Positions 46,541 to 57,875 of a stretch of DNA of 64,000 nt are shown one piece after another (within the stretch, counting starts at the first letter, position 1; each line of letters begins with the position of its first letter). The stretch spans positions 25,426,001 to 25,490,000 of the forward strand of contig CM028889.1 in NCBI GenBank assembly GCA_016801885.1, read 5' to 3'. Under the pieces are notes generated by a model. That model was not told the DNA's origin. It did not search any database and saw nothing but the letters and a program-made list of their open reading frames with translations. The position numbers were made by a program, and so were the translations under genes. This DNA is from Toxotes chatareus (taxonomy: Eukaryota; Chordata; Actinopteri; Toxotidae).

Positions 46541-49500
46541 AAGAAAATAAGGAATTTTAGCAGACACAGCTTCAGCAGACGCAGCCGCACATGAGTGTTA
46601 ATGCTGGGTTTATTGGGATAGTAGGAAAACACGGCACACGTTCTAAATTAAAACGGATTTTAACCCGTTTCTAATTTTGAATGTTGACATTTTATTGAGG
46701 TAAATTGCAGAGTTGTGTTCCTTCCTAACATTTATACCCAGTGTGTTCTGTGCTGCCTCGTATTAGAGTCCAACATCGTTCATCCACATAGCCACACTTG
46801 GCATTAACGTGTTTTAATAGGTTTGGTTTGAGATTCTGAGATGATAAAATTAGTCTTTCAAAGGCAAACTGGATTTAACAGTGACTACTTGTTAACACAG
46901 TGATGATTACCACAATTGTATGAATTAGAACTGTTAAATTATTCACCAGGATTGACTGTCACTGTGGTATGTTGGAGATCAGCTGGAGGGATGGCTGGCT
47001 GAATAAAAGATAAGCTGCACTGATGTGAGAGCAGTGTGCATCAGTCCAAGGACGTGAATCTCATGATGAGGCTCCGTGCGTCTCTCTAATGAGATGTAAT
47101 TGGCTATTGGAGCGGAGGGTGTTGAGGGCGATGACCTTTACATTATCAGCCGTGCTCCATCCATCCCCCCTCCTCCCCCCCAGTTTAAAGTCTAAATTAA
47201 ACCTGTAACAAGGAAGGAGCAGAGAAGGGGACTAGTCCCGGTAACGTGTTTGGTCTGCAGTGCAGTTTAATGCAATGGAAGTTCAGGCCTTGTTGTTTTC
47301 TCCTTGCTATTGACTTAGTATGGTGTACATTCCATCAATGAGGCAAGGAGACAAAAAAAAAAAAAAAAGGAAATGTGGAAATCATTACAGTAACGGGGAC
47401 AGGGGAGGGCTTTGGCTCTCCGTTAGGTCTCTTCTTGCCTATTTAGTCAATTAGCTGTTACTGGTTAGTGATCACAAACCTCTAACAGATGATGTGTGAG
47501 GCTTAGGAACGCCTTAGGATGTGTAGCTGCTCTTATCGGTGTCAGAGACATACTGTGCACTCATTCGACGAGCGGATCGCAGGTTTGTTTGTGTTGCATG
47601 TTTCTTAGATTAGCTCATATATCATGAAAAGTGCATTACGCTGCTGCTATTTTCATCAACCTCCTCTACAAACTCGATCACCGTGTGGAAACAGGGAACT
47701 CTAACGGTGTTAACGGGCTGGATTTAGGAAGATTAATACATTTAACCCAAAGCTATTTATGGGAATAAGGTCGAATTTAATTTTCTGATAATTCTGAGAC
47801 CCTGTAATTTGAATGTGTGCCCGAGTACAGAGATGTTAGAGTCAGCTGGAGGAACTGGTAGCAGATCATCCTCGCAGCGGGTTATTTAAGTTGACTTTCA
47901 CTAAAAACAAAAGTTAAAAAGGAACAACCAGAGACATGGACATCGTGACATCTGTCTCTGACCCTCCCTCCCTGTGATAACACAAAGTGAAGCCACCGTG
48001 TCAAATAATGTAACTGGGGAAAAAGATGAGCATGAGCTCTATGTACTTTGGCTCACGCTGCACTTTGCTGGTTAAACTTCCTTCTTTGTCTGTGGAGTTT
48101 GACATTGTACTCACATTATTCAAGTGAAGAGGAGGTGGAGCGGGGAGCCTGTGTTTGCTTGAGAGAGGGAGGACCGACTATATGTCACCCCGGTGGTGAG
48201 CGCTGCTTAGCATCAGGTCAGCTGATCTGAGGGCTCAGATTAATACCAGCTAACGCTTTTTTTAATTTTCCCTCATAAAACACAAAGTCGAAGCATGAAA
48301 AGTTATTTCACCCTGGGAGGAACGATCAAACAGACGGTGCTATCCGGGTTATTTTCTCCACTTTGTGCTGTTACAGTCTGTGACAGAAGGGGTGTCTGAA
48401 CCAAGAAAGACCTCTTTCATAAAGGTCAGTGAGGCTGTATCGTGCCACAGACCTCATGACCATGTTATCAAGCAGGAAATGTCTTCCCTCAGACTTCCTG
48501 GAATGCAAGTGAGACCGCAGCATCAGAAATGATGATACGAATTTCCCCATTCAAAGTCTTCATTTTAGGACAGGAGATCCAATTTTCCTTTTTTTTTCCA
48601 GAGAAATGTACCAAATAACATAAAAGACAGTCCTGCTCATACATGCGTGCAACGTGTGTGTGTGTGTGTGTGTGTGAGACTGATGTATGCCCACGCTTTC
48701 ACTTCACTCGCGTCTTTGTCTGGCTCGAGTCCCGTGACTTGCTGACTGAGTCTTCCTTACGAGGACAAAGCAGCGTGTGTGGCACGTAAGTCTGTTACAT
48801 GCATACAGACTGCCACGACTGCCAGCCCATCACTCGGAGAAGAGACAGCTTCCCCTCTGAATCGTTAAAAGCCCGTCAGATCCACACGTTGTCAGGAGAA
48901 GACAGGGAGGGAACCACGGAGGCTTCAAGCTATAAATACACAAAATCTTGTATTGGGTGTTTTTGTACTCCCTAGGTGCTCACACTTCCTAGACCTGTGT
49001 CCCCTGTGTCAAACGGAGACAGGGTTATCGGTCGCCTGTCTGGCTGTAGGATCCTCTGTGTAATCCATCAGAGCCCCATTACAATGATTCATCTATGCTA
49101 CAGAACAGTATAAAACCAGCCTGGGGGGACAGAGGGCTCCTCCTCGCTGCTCACTGAGGCAACCCAACACCACATGAAGGCTGCTGAGAGGAAAAAAGAC
49201 AAAGTGCCACGTTTTTGTTAGAACATTGGAACTGTATGTGAGCATTTCACTCAGTTTTTCACGTTAAAGGTAGAGCTCACTTTAATGTTTCAGCTTATGT
49301 GAAGTTTTCACCCTTCCCAGGACCCGAGCATCATCATCCATATTGCTTCCATCAATAATTGACCCCTCTGACATTGGATGCAGTGTATCTCATGCACCCA
49401 TGGGACGTTTTATCGCTGCAGATGGGCGAGGGTTGACAGCCAGGTGCAGGTGCGACATGTGTTGTGTGATCAGGAAAGCAAACACACAGCGGGCTTATAA

Positions 49501-49837
49501 AAGCACGACGAGCACCGGGAGCATGATAGAGAGCTAACAGCTGATCATTTATACACTGGGTTGCCTCCTTCTGTGTAACACCTCCTGTAGTTATGGGCTG
49601 TGTAAGAACCGATAATCAGTTTTTATGTTTTATATGCGATGATGAGACAGAAACACTTGGGTATGTTCTGGGTTTGAACTTTGTTGGTTTGACATGTGGC
49701 TTTAACGAACACTTACTCTCATATTTTTTTCAACTGACCATTTATTTTCTCGATGAATTGATGAGTCATTCTGTCTACAGAACACAAAGAAATAGTGAAT
49801 TACAGTTTCCAAGTGGCTGCATTTTCAAATTGCTTCC
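45763..49837 (+). other. rai2 intron, first part
   Basis: Non-coding. It contains poly(A) at about 47354-47369, (GT)n at about 48652-48676, and a TATA-containing promoter-like patch at 49109. A stretch at 47065-47165 (taatgagatgtaattggcta, atgacctttacattatcagc) looks like a conserved noncoding element. The short Leu/Pro frames in the CpG island are not genes. Confidence 0.6.
49109..49200 (+). promoter_or_regulatory. TATA-like alternative promoter candidate in rai2 intron
   Basis: TATAAAA at 49109-49115 in a non-repetitive context is followed by a GC-rich stretch and, at 49174, a short frame starting MKAAERKKDK that stops after 15 codons. Such a short frame could be an upstream ORF of an alternative rai2 transcript. 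No donor was identified with confidence, so this is only a candidate. Confidence 0.25.
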
Positions 49838-50268
49838 TACAGTTAGGTCCAGAAATACACAAGTGACACAAGTTTTGTTATTTTAACTGTTAACTGGTTA
49901 TGAAAACATGTTCACGATACAGTTATATAATCAATATGGGTTTAAAGTGCAGACTCTCAGCTGTAATTTGAGAGTAGCCACATGGGGAAGGGTTCAGGAA
50001 ATGCAGCTCTTCAATGTGTAGCTGCCTCTTTTTCAAGGGACCATAAGTAATTGTACAGTTAACTCAGAAGGCTGCATGGGCTCTTCCCTCGTTAACCTGT
50101 CATCAATTAAGCAGTTAAAAGGGGTTTGTTCAACCCCTTGAATTAAACCTGAAAGTCTGCACTTCAATTGCATTTTAGTTGTTTCATTTCAAATCCAATG
50201 TGGTGGCATGCAGAGCCCAAATCATGAAGACTGTGTCACTGTCCAAATATTTCTGGGCCTGTACTGTA
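49838..50268. mobile_element. Non-autonomous Tc1/mariner-related MITE
   Basis: Terminal inverted repeats: TACAGTTAGGTCCAGAAATA on the left (49838-49857) and the complement of TACAGTACAGGCCCAGAAAT on the right, both ending in TA and both followed inward by GTGACAC. The interior (CTCTTTTTCAAGGGACCATA, CTCGTTAACCTGTCATCAAT) is a layout I recognise from fish Tc1-derived elements, but the transposase reading frame is gone. 431 bp. Confidence 0.75.
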
Positions 50269-50280
50269 TACTGTAAACTG

Positions 50281-51513
50281 TATACAATGGGTAAAATAAG
50301 TATTAAACACATCACCATTTTCCTCAGTTAATTTATTTCTGAAGGTGCTACTGACATGAAATTTTCTCCAGACGTCGGTAACAACCCAAATAATCCACAC
50401 AAACAAAGAAAACAAAACAAATAAGTTCAGAAATTAAATTATGTGTAATAAAATGACACAGGGACACGTGAAGAAAGGGAGATGCAAACAGGCATGGAAA
50501 GCCAAGACACCAGCTGAACTCTATCAGTCATCAGTCCTGCCTCTTGTCAGTGCAAATTAATATCAGCTGGCTCAGTCCCAACTGAAGGCCTATAAAAGGT
50601 GTCTCATTAGCAGCGTGTCGCACTAGAAACATCTCATGATGGGTAAAAGCAAAGAGCTCTCTGAAGACCTTCACAACGTTATTGTTGTAAAACATACTGA
50701 TGGTGTTGGTGACAGAAAGATTTCTAAACTTCTGAATGTTCCACTGAGAACTGCTGGGGCTGTAACCCAGAAGTGGAAAGAACATAGTTTAACCATAAAC
50801 CGGCCACGACCAGGTGCTCCTCACAAGGTTTCTGACAGAGGAGAGAAAAGAATTAGCATTAGAGTTGTCCAAGAGCCAAGGGCCACTGTTTCAAGGAAAA
50901 CAATAAGTAATGTTCTCAGCCGCTGTGGCCTGTATGCACACTCACCACACAAGACTCCATTACTGAAGAAAAAGCACGTTGAAGCTCGTTTAAAGTTTGC
51001 TGCTCAACATTTAGACCAGCCTGTGAAATACTGGGAGAATATAGTCTGGTCAGATGAGACCAGAAAAAACCCACCATACAAACAGTGAAGTTAGGAGGTG
51101 GGAACATCACGGTGTGGGGCTGTTTTTCTGCATACGGCACTGGCAAATACACAGCCAAGGAGACTCTCAGCTGGTTTGAGAGAAAGAAAATAAAGCTGCT
51201 AGAAAGGCCCAGCCAATCACCTGACCTGAGTCCAATAGAAAATCTATGGAAAGAACTAAAGATCAGAGTTTATAGAAGAGAACCCACAGAACCTTCAAGA
51301 TTTGAAAACTGCTTGTGTGGAAGAAATCACACCTGAGCTATGAATGCGACTAGTTCCTCCATACAGACTTTTAACTTTTGTTTAAAGTATTAAACAAATT
51401 TCAGTAAGCGTGTTCAATACTTTTTCCCTGTGTGTGGATTGTGGTGTTACCGACATCTGGTGAAACTTTCATGTCAGCACCTTTAGAAATAAATTTACTG
51501 AGGAAAATGGTGA
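50281..51513 (+). mobile_element. Tc1-like DNA transposon, internally deleted and right-end truncated
   Basis: Long inverted repeats of about 85-90 bp: 50312-50401 on the left and 51431-51513 on the right, sharing TCACCATTTTCCTCAG, GACATGAAA and GTCGGTAAC. The left end carries 30 further terminal bases (TATACAATGGGTAAAATAAG) that are missing on the right. The element lies in the rai2 intron in sense orientation, starting 12 bases after the MITE. It encloses a broken transposase gene. Confidence 0.9.
50636..51336 (+). pseudogene. Tc1-like transposase pseudogene (DDE superfamily)
   Basis: Starts MMGKSKELSEDL at 50636. The N-terminal helix-turn-helix DNA-binding part is intact (KISKLLNVPLRTAGAVTQKW, then the RPRPGAPHKVS linker), followed by a second domain (RATVSRKTISNVLSRCGLYA). 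The first catalytic Asp survives in VWSDET (about 51050), but the frame then runs into a stop at 51086 after a deletion. Reading resumes in another frame at LGGGNITVWGCFSAYGTG (51088 on). A second deletion removes the part with the second catalytic Asp, and the third acidic residue survives in SPDLSPIENLWKELK (about 51216-51260). With frame break and a missing catalytic residue it cannot be active. Confidence 0.9.
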
Positions 51514-51779
51514 CGAGGGCTGGGTATCGAATTCAATGTTTCCTAAGGTATCGACCGAAATGGGTTCATCTCGTCAGCGTCAGTGAGCCAATAACCTTTT
51601 TATAATTTTATATTTTATGTTTTAATCATCCGATCAACTTCTTCCTGAGCTTTATTAGACACAACACAGAGCAGGTGTCCTTCGAATGCTCAGAGGACAA
51701 ATTCCTCAGTACTGTCTGCAGGTTTGAGTGTGTGTGTGTGTGTGTGTAAGATTTCCCACGTCAGTTTCCTGTGTTTCAG
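51514..51779 (+). other. End of rai2 intron, possible repeat fragment and (GT)n
   Basis: 51514-51595 (gggctgggtatcga, aggtatcgaccgaaatg) resembles the edge of a dispersed fish repeat, at low confidence. A (GT)10 lies at 51728-51747. The acceptor is cctgtgtttcag, cutting before 51780. Confidence 0.45.
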
Positions 51780-51856
51780 GGCTGCTTGGAAGAATAATGG
51801 ACGAGACCCGTCACTAGCACTTGATGAACGTTTTGATCGACTCTTCACGCTGAATT
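51780..51856 (+). other. rai2: rai2 5'UTR in the coding exon
   Basis: Begins after the tttcag acceptor at 51778-51779. It contains an upstream ATG at 51798 (ATGGACGAG...), whose frame stops after six codons, and the tail reads ctgaatt before the main ATG. Confidence 0.6.
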
Positions 51857-53512
51857 ATGGAGGCCAGTGATGACGCGTCTGGAACCGTGACACAGCCGCA
51901 GACTGATGTGTGCAGCGCTGAGGTGGGAGGAAGAGAAGTCGGCAGTGAAGTGGAGGATGGAGCAACTCCGCTCGTTCCCGCCGACTCCTGTGACGGCAGC
52001 GCGACAGAACTGAACAAAGGAGGCCTCTCCAACCTGGTGGAGCCCCCTGCTCCGTCAGTGGTGAATCCCACCGCTGAATCACCGGGAGGTGTGTCGCTTA
52101 AAGTCGCCACAACCGTGCTGCACCCAGTGTGTCTGGGGGAGAGCCCACTGATGCTGCCCATTCACCTCCAGATGGCCGGAGCAGCCGGGCCTCAGCTCGG
52201 CCAAATGGGGGCAGCACCGTACTTGATAACAAGCCAAAACCCTGTTTCGCTTCCCCTGGTCTTGGATCAGCAAGTCATCCAGCACATGAGTCCTTCTGTA
52301 ATCCCTCAGGCCGCTAACTGCCCCCAGCTGCCGCTCCAGAACAACGTCCTGTGTCAGAATCCTTTGACGTTTGGTTTGCCTCCAGGTGTCGACCAAAAGT
52401 CAGCGGGACAAACGCAGGATGCTAACCTGCTCTCTCTCCTCCAGAATCCAGCTTTTGCTGCCATCTTGCAGGACCTCTTCCCTTCCCAGGCCGGTTCATC
52501 AACCTGTCAGTCACCAGGCCCTACCTTCTTCCCCCTTCCTCCCCTCACACCTCCCTACACCTCCCCTCTGGCTCCGTTCGTCCCTCCTGCCACACTTCTT
52601 GTCCCCTACCCCGTCATCATCCCCTTGCCAGTGCCTCTGCCCATCCCTCTCCCCATCCCCATTCCTGTCCCTCAGCCTGAGGACTCAAAGGGGAACATGC
52701 CAAAACCAGTTTGCACTGTGAGTAAAAGCACTCAGACTTCTCCAAAAGATACTACCTCTCCTTCGTTGTCTTCGGGCAGATGCGTGCCACCGCTCCAGCC
52801 ACAAAATGTGTCGCCATCCTCACTTCCTCTAGATGAAGGACAGGCCTTAGATCTTTCTGTCAGGGCGTGTCCAGTTGAACCAAAACAGGAATACCCCAGC
52901 CTGCAGCAGGACAGTGTGCTTGACTTGTCAGTGCCTGGTGTGAGGAAAAAGTCATGTCGCTCCAGCTGCTCACCAGGACACAGAGAATCAGCCTTCCAGT
53001 CCAGTCAGGATACAGGTGGTACGTCGTTGTCTCTGGGAGTTGAATGCACTCAGAGTTTAGATTCCAAACTCCTGGGCAGTCTGGCTTCACTGGAGTTCAG
53101 CCGGCAGCACAAGTGGGTGGTCGACAGCAGTGCCGGTGGGTCCAGCTCTCTGAGCCAGGAGGCGTCTCTCAGCGGGTCCGGAAACCTCGAGATAGTCAGC
53201 ACCTCGCAGACGGCCAAGGTCATCGTCTCTGTGAAGGACGCGATCCCCGCCATCCTGTGCGGGAAGATAAAAGGTCTCTCGGGAGTCTCCACCAAGAACT
53301 TCTCCATCAAACGGGATGGCAGCCAGGGTGCGTCTCTGCAGCAGCTCTACGGAGTGCCGTCGGCGTCGCAGGCGGAGCAGCGCGACCCCAACGACCCGCT
53401 CAAAAAGGTCCCTAAAAACAGAGCTATCAAACTGAAGAAGGTCAGCTCGCAGGAGATCCACTTCCTTCCCATTAAGAAGCAGAGACTGGCAGCGCTGCTC
53501 CCCAGGAAGTGA
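51857..53512 (+). CDS. rai2: RAI2, retinoic acid induced 2, complete single-exon CDS
   Basis: 551 aa against 530 in human, uninterrupted, stop TGA. RAI2 is a nuclear transcriptional coregulator that recruits CtBP corepressors. Here A330-L-D-L-S (52844-52858) is an exact CtBP-binding motif; the second site is V354-L-D-L-S, one residue off ALDLS. Other family blocks: LKVATTVLHPVCLGESPLML (residues about 82-101), the proline/valine run ATLLVPYPVIIPLPVPLPIP from residue 245, KVIVSVKDAIPAILCGKIKG from residue 454 followed by LSGVSTKNFSIKRD, and the basic tail KNRAIKLKKVSSQEIHFLPI plus KKQRLAALLPRK, a likely nuclear signal. The start is the first ATG with G at +4; the N-terminal 60 residues diverge from mammals. 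No DNA-binding or enzymatic domain is known. It lies downstream of nhs in the same orientation; in human, as I recall, RAI2 is opposite to NHS. Confidence 0.96.
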   Translation: MEASDDASGTVTQPQTDVCSAEVGGREVGSEVEDGATPLVPADSCDGSATELNKGGLSNLVEPPAPSVVNPTAESPGGVSLKVATTVLHPVCLGESPLMLPIHLQMAGAAGPQLGQMGAAPYLITSQNPVSLPLVLDQQVIQHMSPSVIPQAANCPQLPLQNNVLCQNPLTFGLPPGVDQKSAGQTQDANLLSLLQNPAFAAILQDLFPSQAGSSTCQSPGPTFFPLPPLTPPYTSPLAPFVPPATLLVPYPVIIPLPVPLPIPLPIPIPVPQPEDSKGNMPKPVCTVSKSTQTSPKDTTSPSLSSGRCVPPLQPQNVSPSSLPLDEGQALDLSVRACPVEPKQEYPSLQQDSVLDLSVPGVRKKSCRSSCSPGHRESAFQSSQDTGGTSLSLGVECTQSLDSKLLGSLASLEFSRQHKWVVDSSAGGSSSLSQEASLSGSGNLEIVSTSQTAKVIVSVKDAIPAILCGKIKGLSGVSTKNFSIKRDGSQGASLQQLYGVPSASQAEQRDPNDPLKKVPKNRAIKLKKVSSQEIHFLPIKKQRLAALLPRK

Positions 53513-55663
53513 GAGTGCTCGGCGGAGGGGGATTAATTGCTGGAGCGCTCTCTGGTAATCCCTCCGGCGCGTGTAACATAAAACACATGTGGGGACATTC
53601 TGTAATCAAACTCATACACTTAAACGTCCAATCAGAGCTCAGAGTTTGGCTCCAAATGTTGCTGAAACTGAGGCTCGCGAATGTGCGACGGTGTGACGCA
53701 GAGGTTCCAGAGGAGGTTTCTGTCGGAGCCTTTCTGAAGTGCTGTGTTGTTTTGTAATGCACTACTCTACAGTGTTACACTAAACCAGAAATGTTTTTTT
53801 GTGTATGGCAGCTTAATGGGCTCTCCATGTGGCTTTGGAGTTTCTCTTTATAAATCAGAGATGTTAAAGAACAGTTTTGACTTTTTAATTACAGCAAAGA
53901 TACATGGGTTCCATTTTTCCATTTTGGTTCATGGTTTGTTTCCATGTGTAATTTTTCTTTGAGTGCACTGAAGACCTGAAAAAGCTGGTAGCTGTTCAGA
54001 GCGCAGCAGTATCCACTGAGACCATTAAACCGCGTCCCATCATCGGAAATTCCCATAGTCACCAGTAGCTCAGTGGAGCGGTGTCTTTCTGATTGGCAGG
54101 GGTTTAGTGTGACAGGTTAATACAGACCTGGTGAGGCCACAGCTACGATTTCATTAAAATGAATGTTGGCAACAGACGCCTTTCACGACAAAATACATTC
54201 TGACTTTGTTAAACGGCAGGAAAAAAAAAAAAGGGAAGTCTTAATTGTTTTCACATTTAAACAGCTTTCTACAGGCCTGTCCAAACGTAAGGAAAATATG
54301 TGTGGACAGAGCTGTTTCTGCTGCGGGCTGAGTTAGCCTCACAGCAAGTGAATAAGACACGATAACCCCCGTCTGTTTCCACTGACAGACTCTTATTAGG
54401 TGAATCTAGGTGGAAGTTTTGCTGATTTCACCGTTTAAATCAACTGAAAATGTGAAGGGGAGACGAAGTAGAAGGGAACAGCCAGATCAAGGAAGAAGTG
54501 ATGAGCTTTTCCTTCAGTGAGAGAAAACACTGTTCATGTATTTGTGTGTGTTAGTCTGTTCTTAGAGTCAGTACTGGTAACCCCCCCCCTCCCCCCTTTT
54601 ATCAGACATGTTGGTGTAAAACATTGCTTCCCAGTAGTTTGGTGTCACTTTCATTGTTTTGTGCAGCATGGTGTTTCTTCTGTCCCCATGATGATGATGA
54701 TGATGACCCGAGTTGTGAATGTGGAGAACGTGTTGTCGTGTGTCAGTTCATTCTTCCTGCTGAGTGTGCACTTTGTCATAGCTTAGTTGGACACAGTTAC
54801 AGGGTGTCCCACCTATTCCACGAAGACTCCGCTGCCCCCGTCGCGATCACAGCGCTTTTGAGAATCTGTGAATTACAGGCCAAGAACTAATAACAGCCAC
54901 ATGCAGACTGTCTGGATGAACAGAGGAGGGATGGAAAATGCATTAATCTTTCTTTTCTTTTTTTTTTACCAGTTCTTTATTTATATTGACGCCTGCAGTC
55001 CACCCAACACAAAGCTCTTTTTCCCACCGTGAAGTAGTTTGAAATGTTTTACCACCCTAATTTATTCTTCATACAACATTAATTTATACAGTCTGTGTAT
55101 ATACTGGACGGTCGGTCAGGAGACAAAGTGTGACTGGATATATTAAAAAAAACAAAAAAAAAAACAGCTTCCTTTGTAACTGTCAGCCTCCTGAAGCACC
55201 TTTGGCTTATGAAACTGTTGTTTTAATGAAGATGTTAGTGAAGAAACACAGTTGAAACGCTGGCAGTTAAATGTTTGCTTACTGTACAGTATGTGTGCTT
55301 TTTATATGGAAGTGAACTAAAATCTCCCAGGTCTAAATTCCCTTGTCTGCCTTTTCTTGGTGGTATTTTCTGTGTGAAAGGTGAGATTTCTCCGTTTGAA
55401 ATCGGAGGAACGTGTTCTCCTGTCAGAGTCTGGAACAGGCGTTCTGAGAAGAATCTGTTCTAAAAACACCAAATGTTTCATCCAGCAGAACCAGCTTTGA
55501 TTCGCTTTCATTCCTGTCAAAGAGCCCGACAGGAATAAGCTCCTTACACGTTCTAAAGCCTCCACAGGACACTGACAGGTACACCTGTCCAGTCCTTCAG
55601 GTGTGAAAGCAGATGGTCCAGAGGTGAGGAGGCTAAACCGCCTGGATGCTGTTTATAAAAAGA

Positions 55664-55683
55664 GGGGGGGCCGGGGGGGGGGG
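55664..55683 (+). repeat. G-run, G7-CC-G11
   Basis: Seven G, CC, then eleven G. It can form quadruplex or slipped structures on the + strand, which is also the RNA strand if it lies in the rai2 3'UTR. It may also be a length-error hot spot in sequencing. Confidence 0.7.
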
Positions 55684-56322
55684 ACACATGAAGTGTCAGT
55701 GATGTAACCATGGTACATGAGAGCTTTCAGCGTGAAGTGCAGCGATGTGCAAATGACTCATCAGACTCATTTAGCATCTCACTGATTTGTGTTGATGAGA
55801 AACGCAACCGTTTCTCATAAAGCGCTGCTTCACTGAGTTTTCTCACTGTTTCCTGTCTGAGACGCAGCACAGAGCTCCCGGTTGTTTGTCAGTGAACTGA
55901 CGGTGGATAATTAAACCTAAAGTTGCAGGTAATAATGTGGTATTTTCACACGGTATGTCCGATCCGATCGCCCTCAGCACACACAGTCTGAAGACACTTC
56001 TCCATACAACATGTGTGATCAATCAAAACCATTTTTTTTTTTCCAAACTGCCTGAAGTGTTTTCAAACTGTTTTGACAGTTATTGTCTTATTGTTCAAGT
56101 CATAAACACAAACAGGCCTGGTTCATTTCTCACACTTAAGAGGTAAAATTTCAAAACAAATGTCACAAAGACCGATGTGAGGAGGCAAATGAGGGAAATG
56201 CTGGACTCAAGTTGTTCGGATGTGTTGTAGTTCTCACTGGGCAAAGCTCTTGCTTCATGTGAAACAGGCAGCTGATTTCCTGGATGGATTTTTGTAGGCA
56301 ACACATAATAAGGCTGTGCAAA

Positions 56323-56328
56323 AATAAA
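56323..56328 (+). terminator. Candidate distal polyadenylation signal AATAAA for rai2
   Basis: Canonical hexamer followed by a T-rich stretch (ctctttttaaaatcttcctg). It would give a 2.8-kb 3'UTR. Nearer ATTAAA hexamers are alternatives. Confidence 0.3.
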
Positions 56329-56340
56329 AGCCCCTCTTTT

Positions 56341-57849
56341 TAAAATCTTCCTGAAAATATTTCAGCTTTTTCTTTTTAATTCATTTGCAAAACTGTCCAG
56401 AATTCTGATTTGCCTTTGTCATTACGGAGAAGTGTCGACTGATGAGGGCAAAATGAATTTAAATGATTTTAACATCAGGCTGCAACATAACAACATGTGG
56501 GTCTGAACACTGTGAACGCAGCGTAACTAATGTGTTGTATTCAGTAAGAAGACGTGCACATCGTTTTGTTTTGGTAGGTTTATAAAAACAAAAAGGAAAA
56601 TACACAACATCATAAACGCATATTGTTTATCTGGTGTGACGTAATGGACATGTGACTTTTTGCAACACATATTTTTCAAGTACTTTTAAAGAATTTGCAA
56701 GAGAAGGAAATCAACAGCACTTCGATCCTGTGTTGAATATCATATGGCACAAGTCTTTTGAAATCGAGGAAAAGAATAACAGGAAAAATTCTGTTAGGTA
56801 TATTATAAACAGTGTGCTACAAAAGCTCGTACTAACAAAGACCACATAAACCTGAGAAATGTCATAGGTAAAGCAAGGTAGAGTCTAGTACTGGGAGAAT
56901 CTGAACTAAAAGCGCCGTATTAAGTCTTAAAAAGCAGAATGGAATTCACTGTGAAATATTCACCCCCATCCCCTTTTATCTTCACATTTCTAACTTATGT
57001 ATATGATTTCCTTAAAATATCAAGTTTCTACAAAATGTACATTCTGTCGCTGATATTCATGGTTAAACCCATAAAACTGTACACATCTGTTCTCATTGCT
57101 AACAGTGATTGTAACGGTCAAAAGTGACAACACTGAGGCCGCGGGAGGACCGACGAGCTTAAACGATGATGATGAAGATGACTGATAAAAATATTACATT
57201 AAAACAGAAAGCCCTTAGAAATGCCTTCACAGTCTGTCCGCTGAAACTGATACACCCACGGCTGCTCAGAGTTCAGGACGCAAACGCTTCGATGTTCGTA
57301 AGAGCTGCACGGACGCCGAGCAGGAGGCAACGTAGGGCTCTTTAAGACACAATGACACGTCATGCCACGCAGAAGGCGGTGACCCTGCAGGACACTCGTG
57401 GGAAAGATGAGGCTCAAATAAAAACAACATGATTTCTGTCATGATACTGACAACGTTCAAGCCAATGAACACGTCCGTCTGGCACTGCATGAAGGAAGTG
57501 GAATGCTCTGACATTAGCATCCTTCAGGCGGGCAGATATACCCATGCCTTAGGTATACACGTGAAGACTGACAACGGCTTTTCAACAGCGCAGATGAGGG
57601 AGCATCCAGATTCTCTTGAAAGAGCGTGGGGAAGAACATCTGATGGATTCTTTTTCAGTATACCAACCCTTCCTTATTAACTGGAATAATAAAAGCAGTA
57701 TATAAGAAGAAACATTCTCCATCTTTGGGGATCCAAAACCAGGATCAAAAGATTTCATCTCCGTAAAAAACAAAAAAAAAAAAAAAACGTGTCCACGTGT
57801 GCACATGTGCTATGCAATGTAAACACTACAGGGGTTGTTTTCCTTTGGG
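56341..57849. other. rai2-scml2 convergent intergenic region
   Basis: No gene recognised on either strand. AT-rich, with an A-rich run at 57763-57786. Sequence around 56940-57120 is unusually free of repeats and might be part of a longer scml2 3'UTR on the minus strand, but no decisive signal is visible. Confidence 0.5.
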
Positions 57850-57869
57850 ATTTCATTAAGTCAGTGGTG

Positions 57870-57875
57870 TTTATT
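57870..57875 (-). terminator. Candidate scml2 polyadenylation signal AATAAA
   Basis: On the minus strand this reads AATAAA, 203 bases after the scml2 stop codon. It would give a short 3'UTR. Not supported by anything beyond the hexamer and its position. Confidence 0.35.

Larger units (their letters stand above)
53513..56340 (+). other. rai2 3'UTR (inferred) and following sequence
   Basis: No gene is recognised. The sequence becomes AT-rich after 53740 and holds a (GAT/ATG)n at 54687-54705, an A-rich run at 55143-55164 and a G-rich run at 55664-55683. Candidate poly(A) signals are ATTAAA at about 54153 and AATAAA at 56323-56328. The true 3' end cannot be fixed. Confidence 0.45.
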
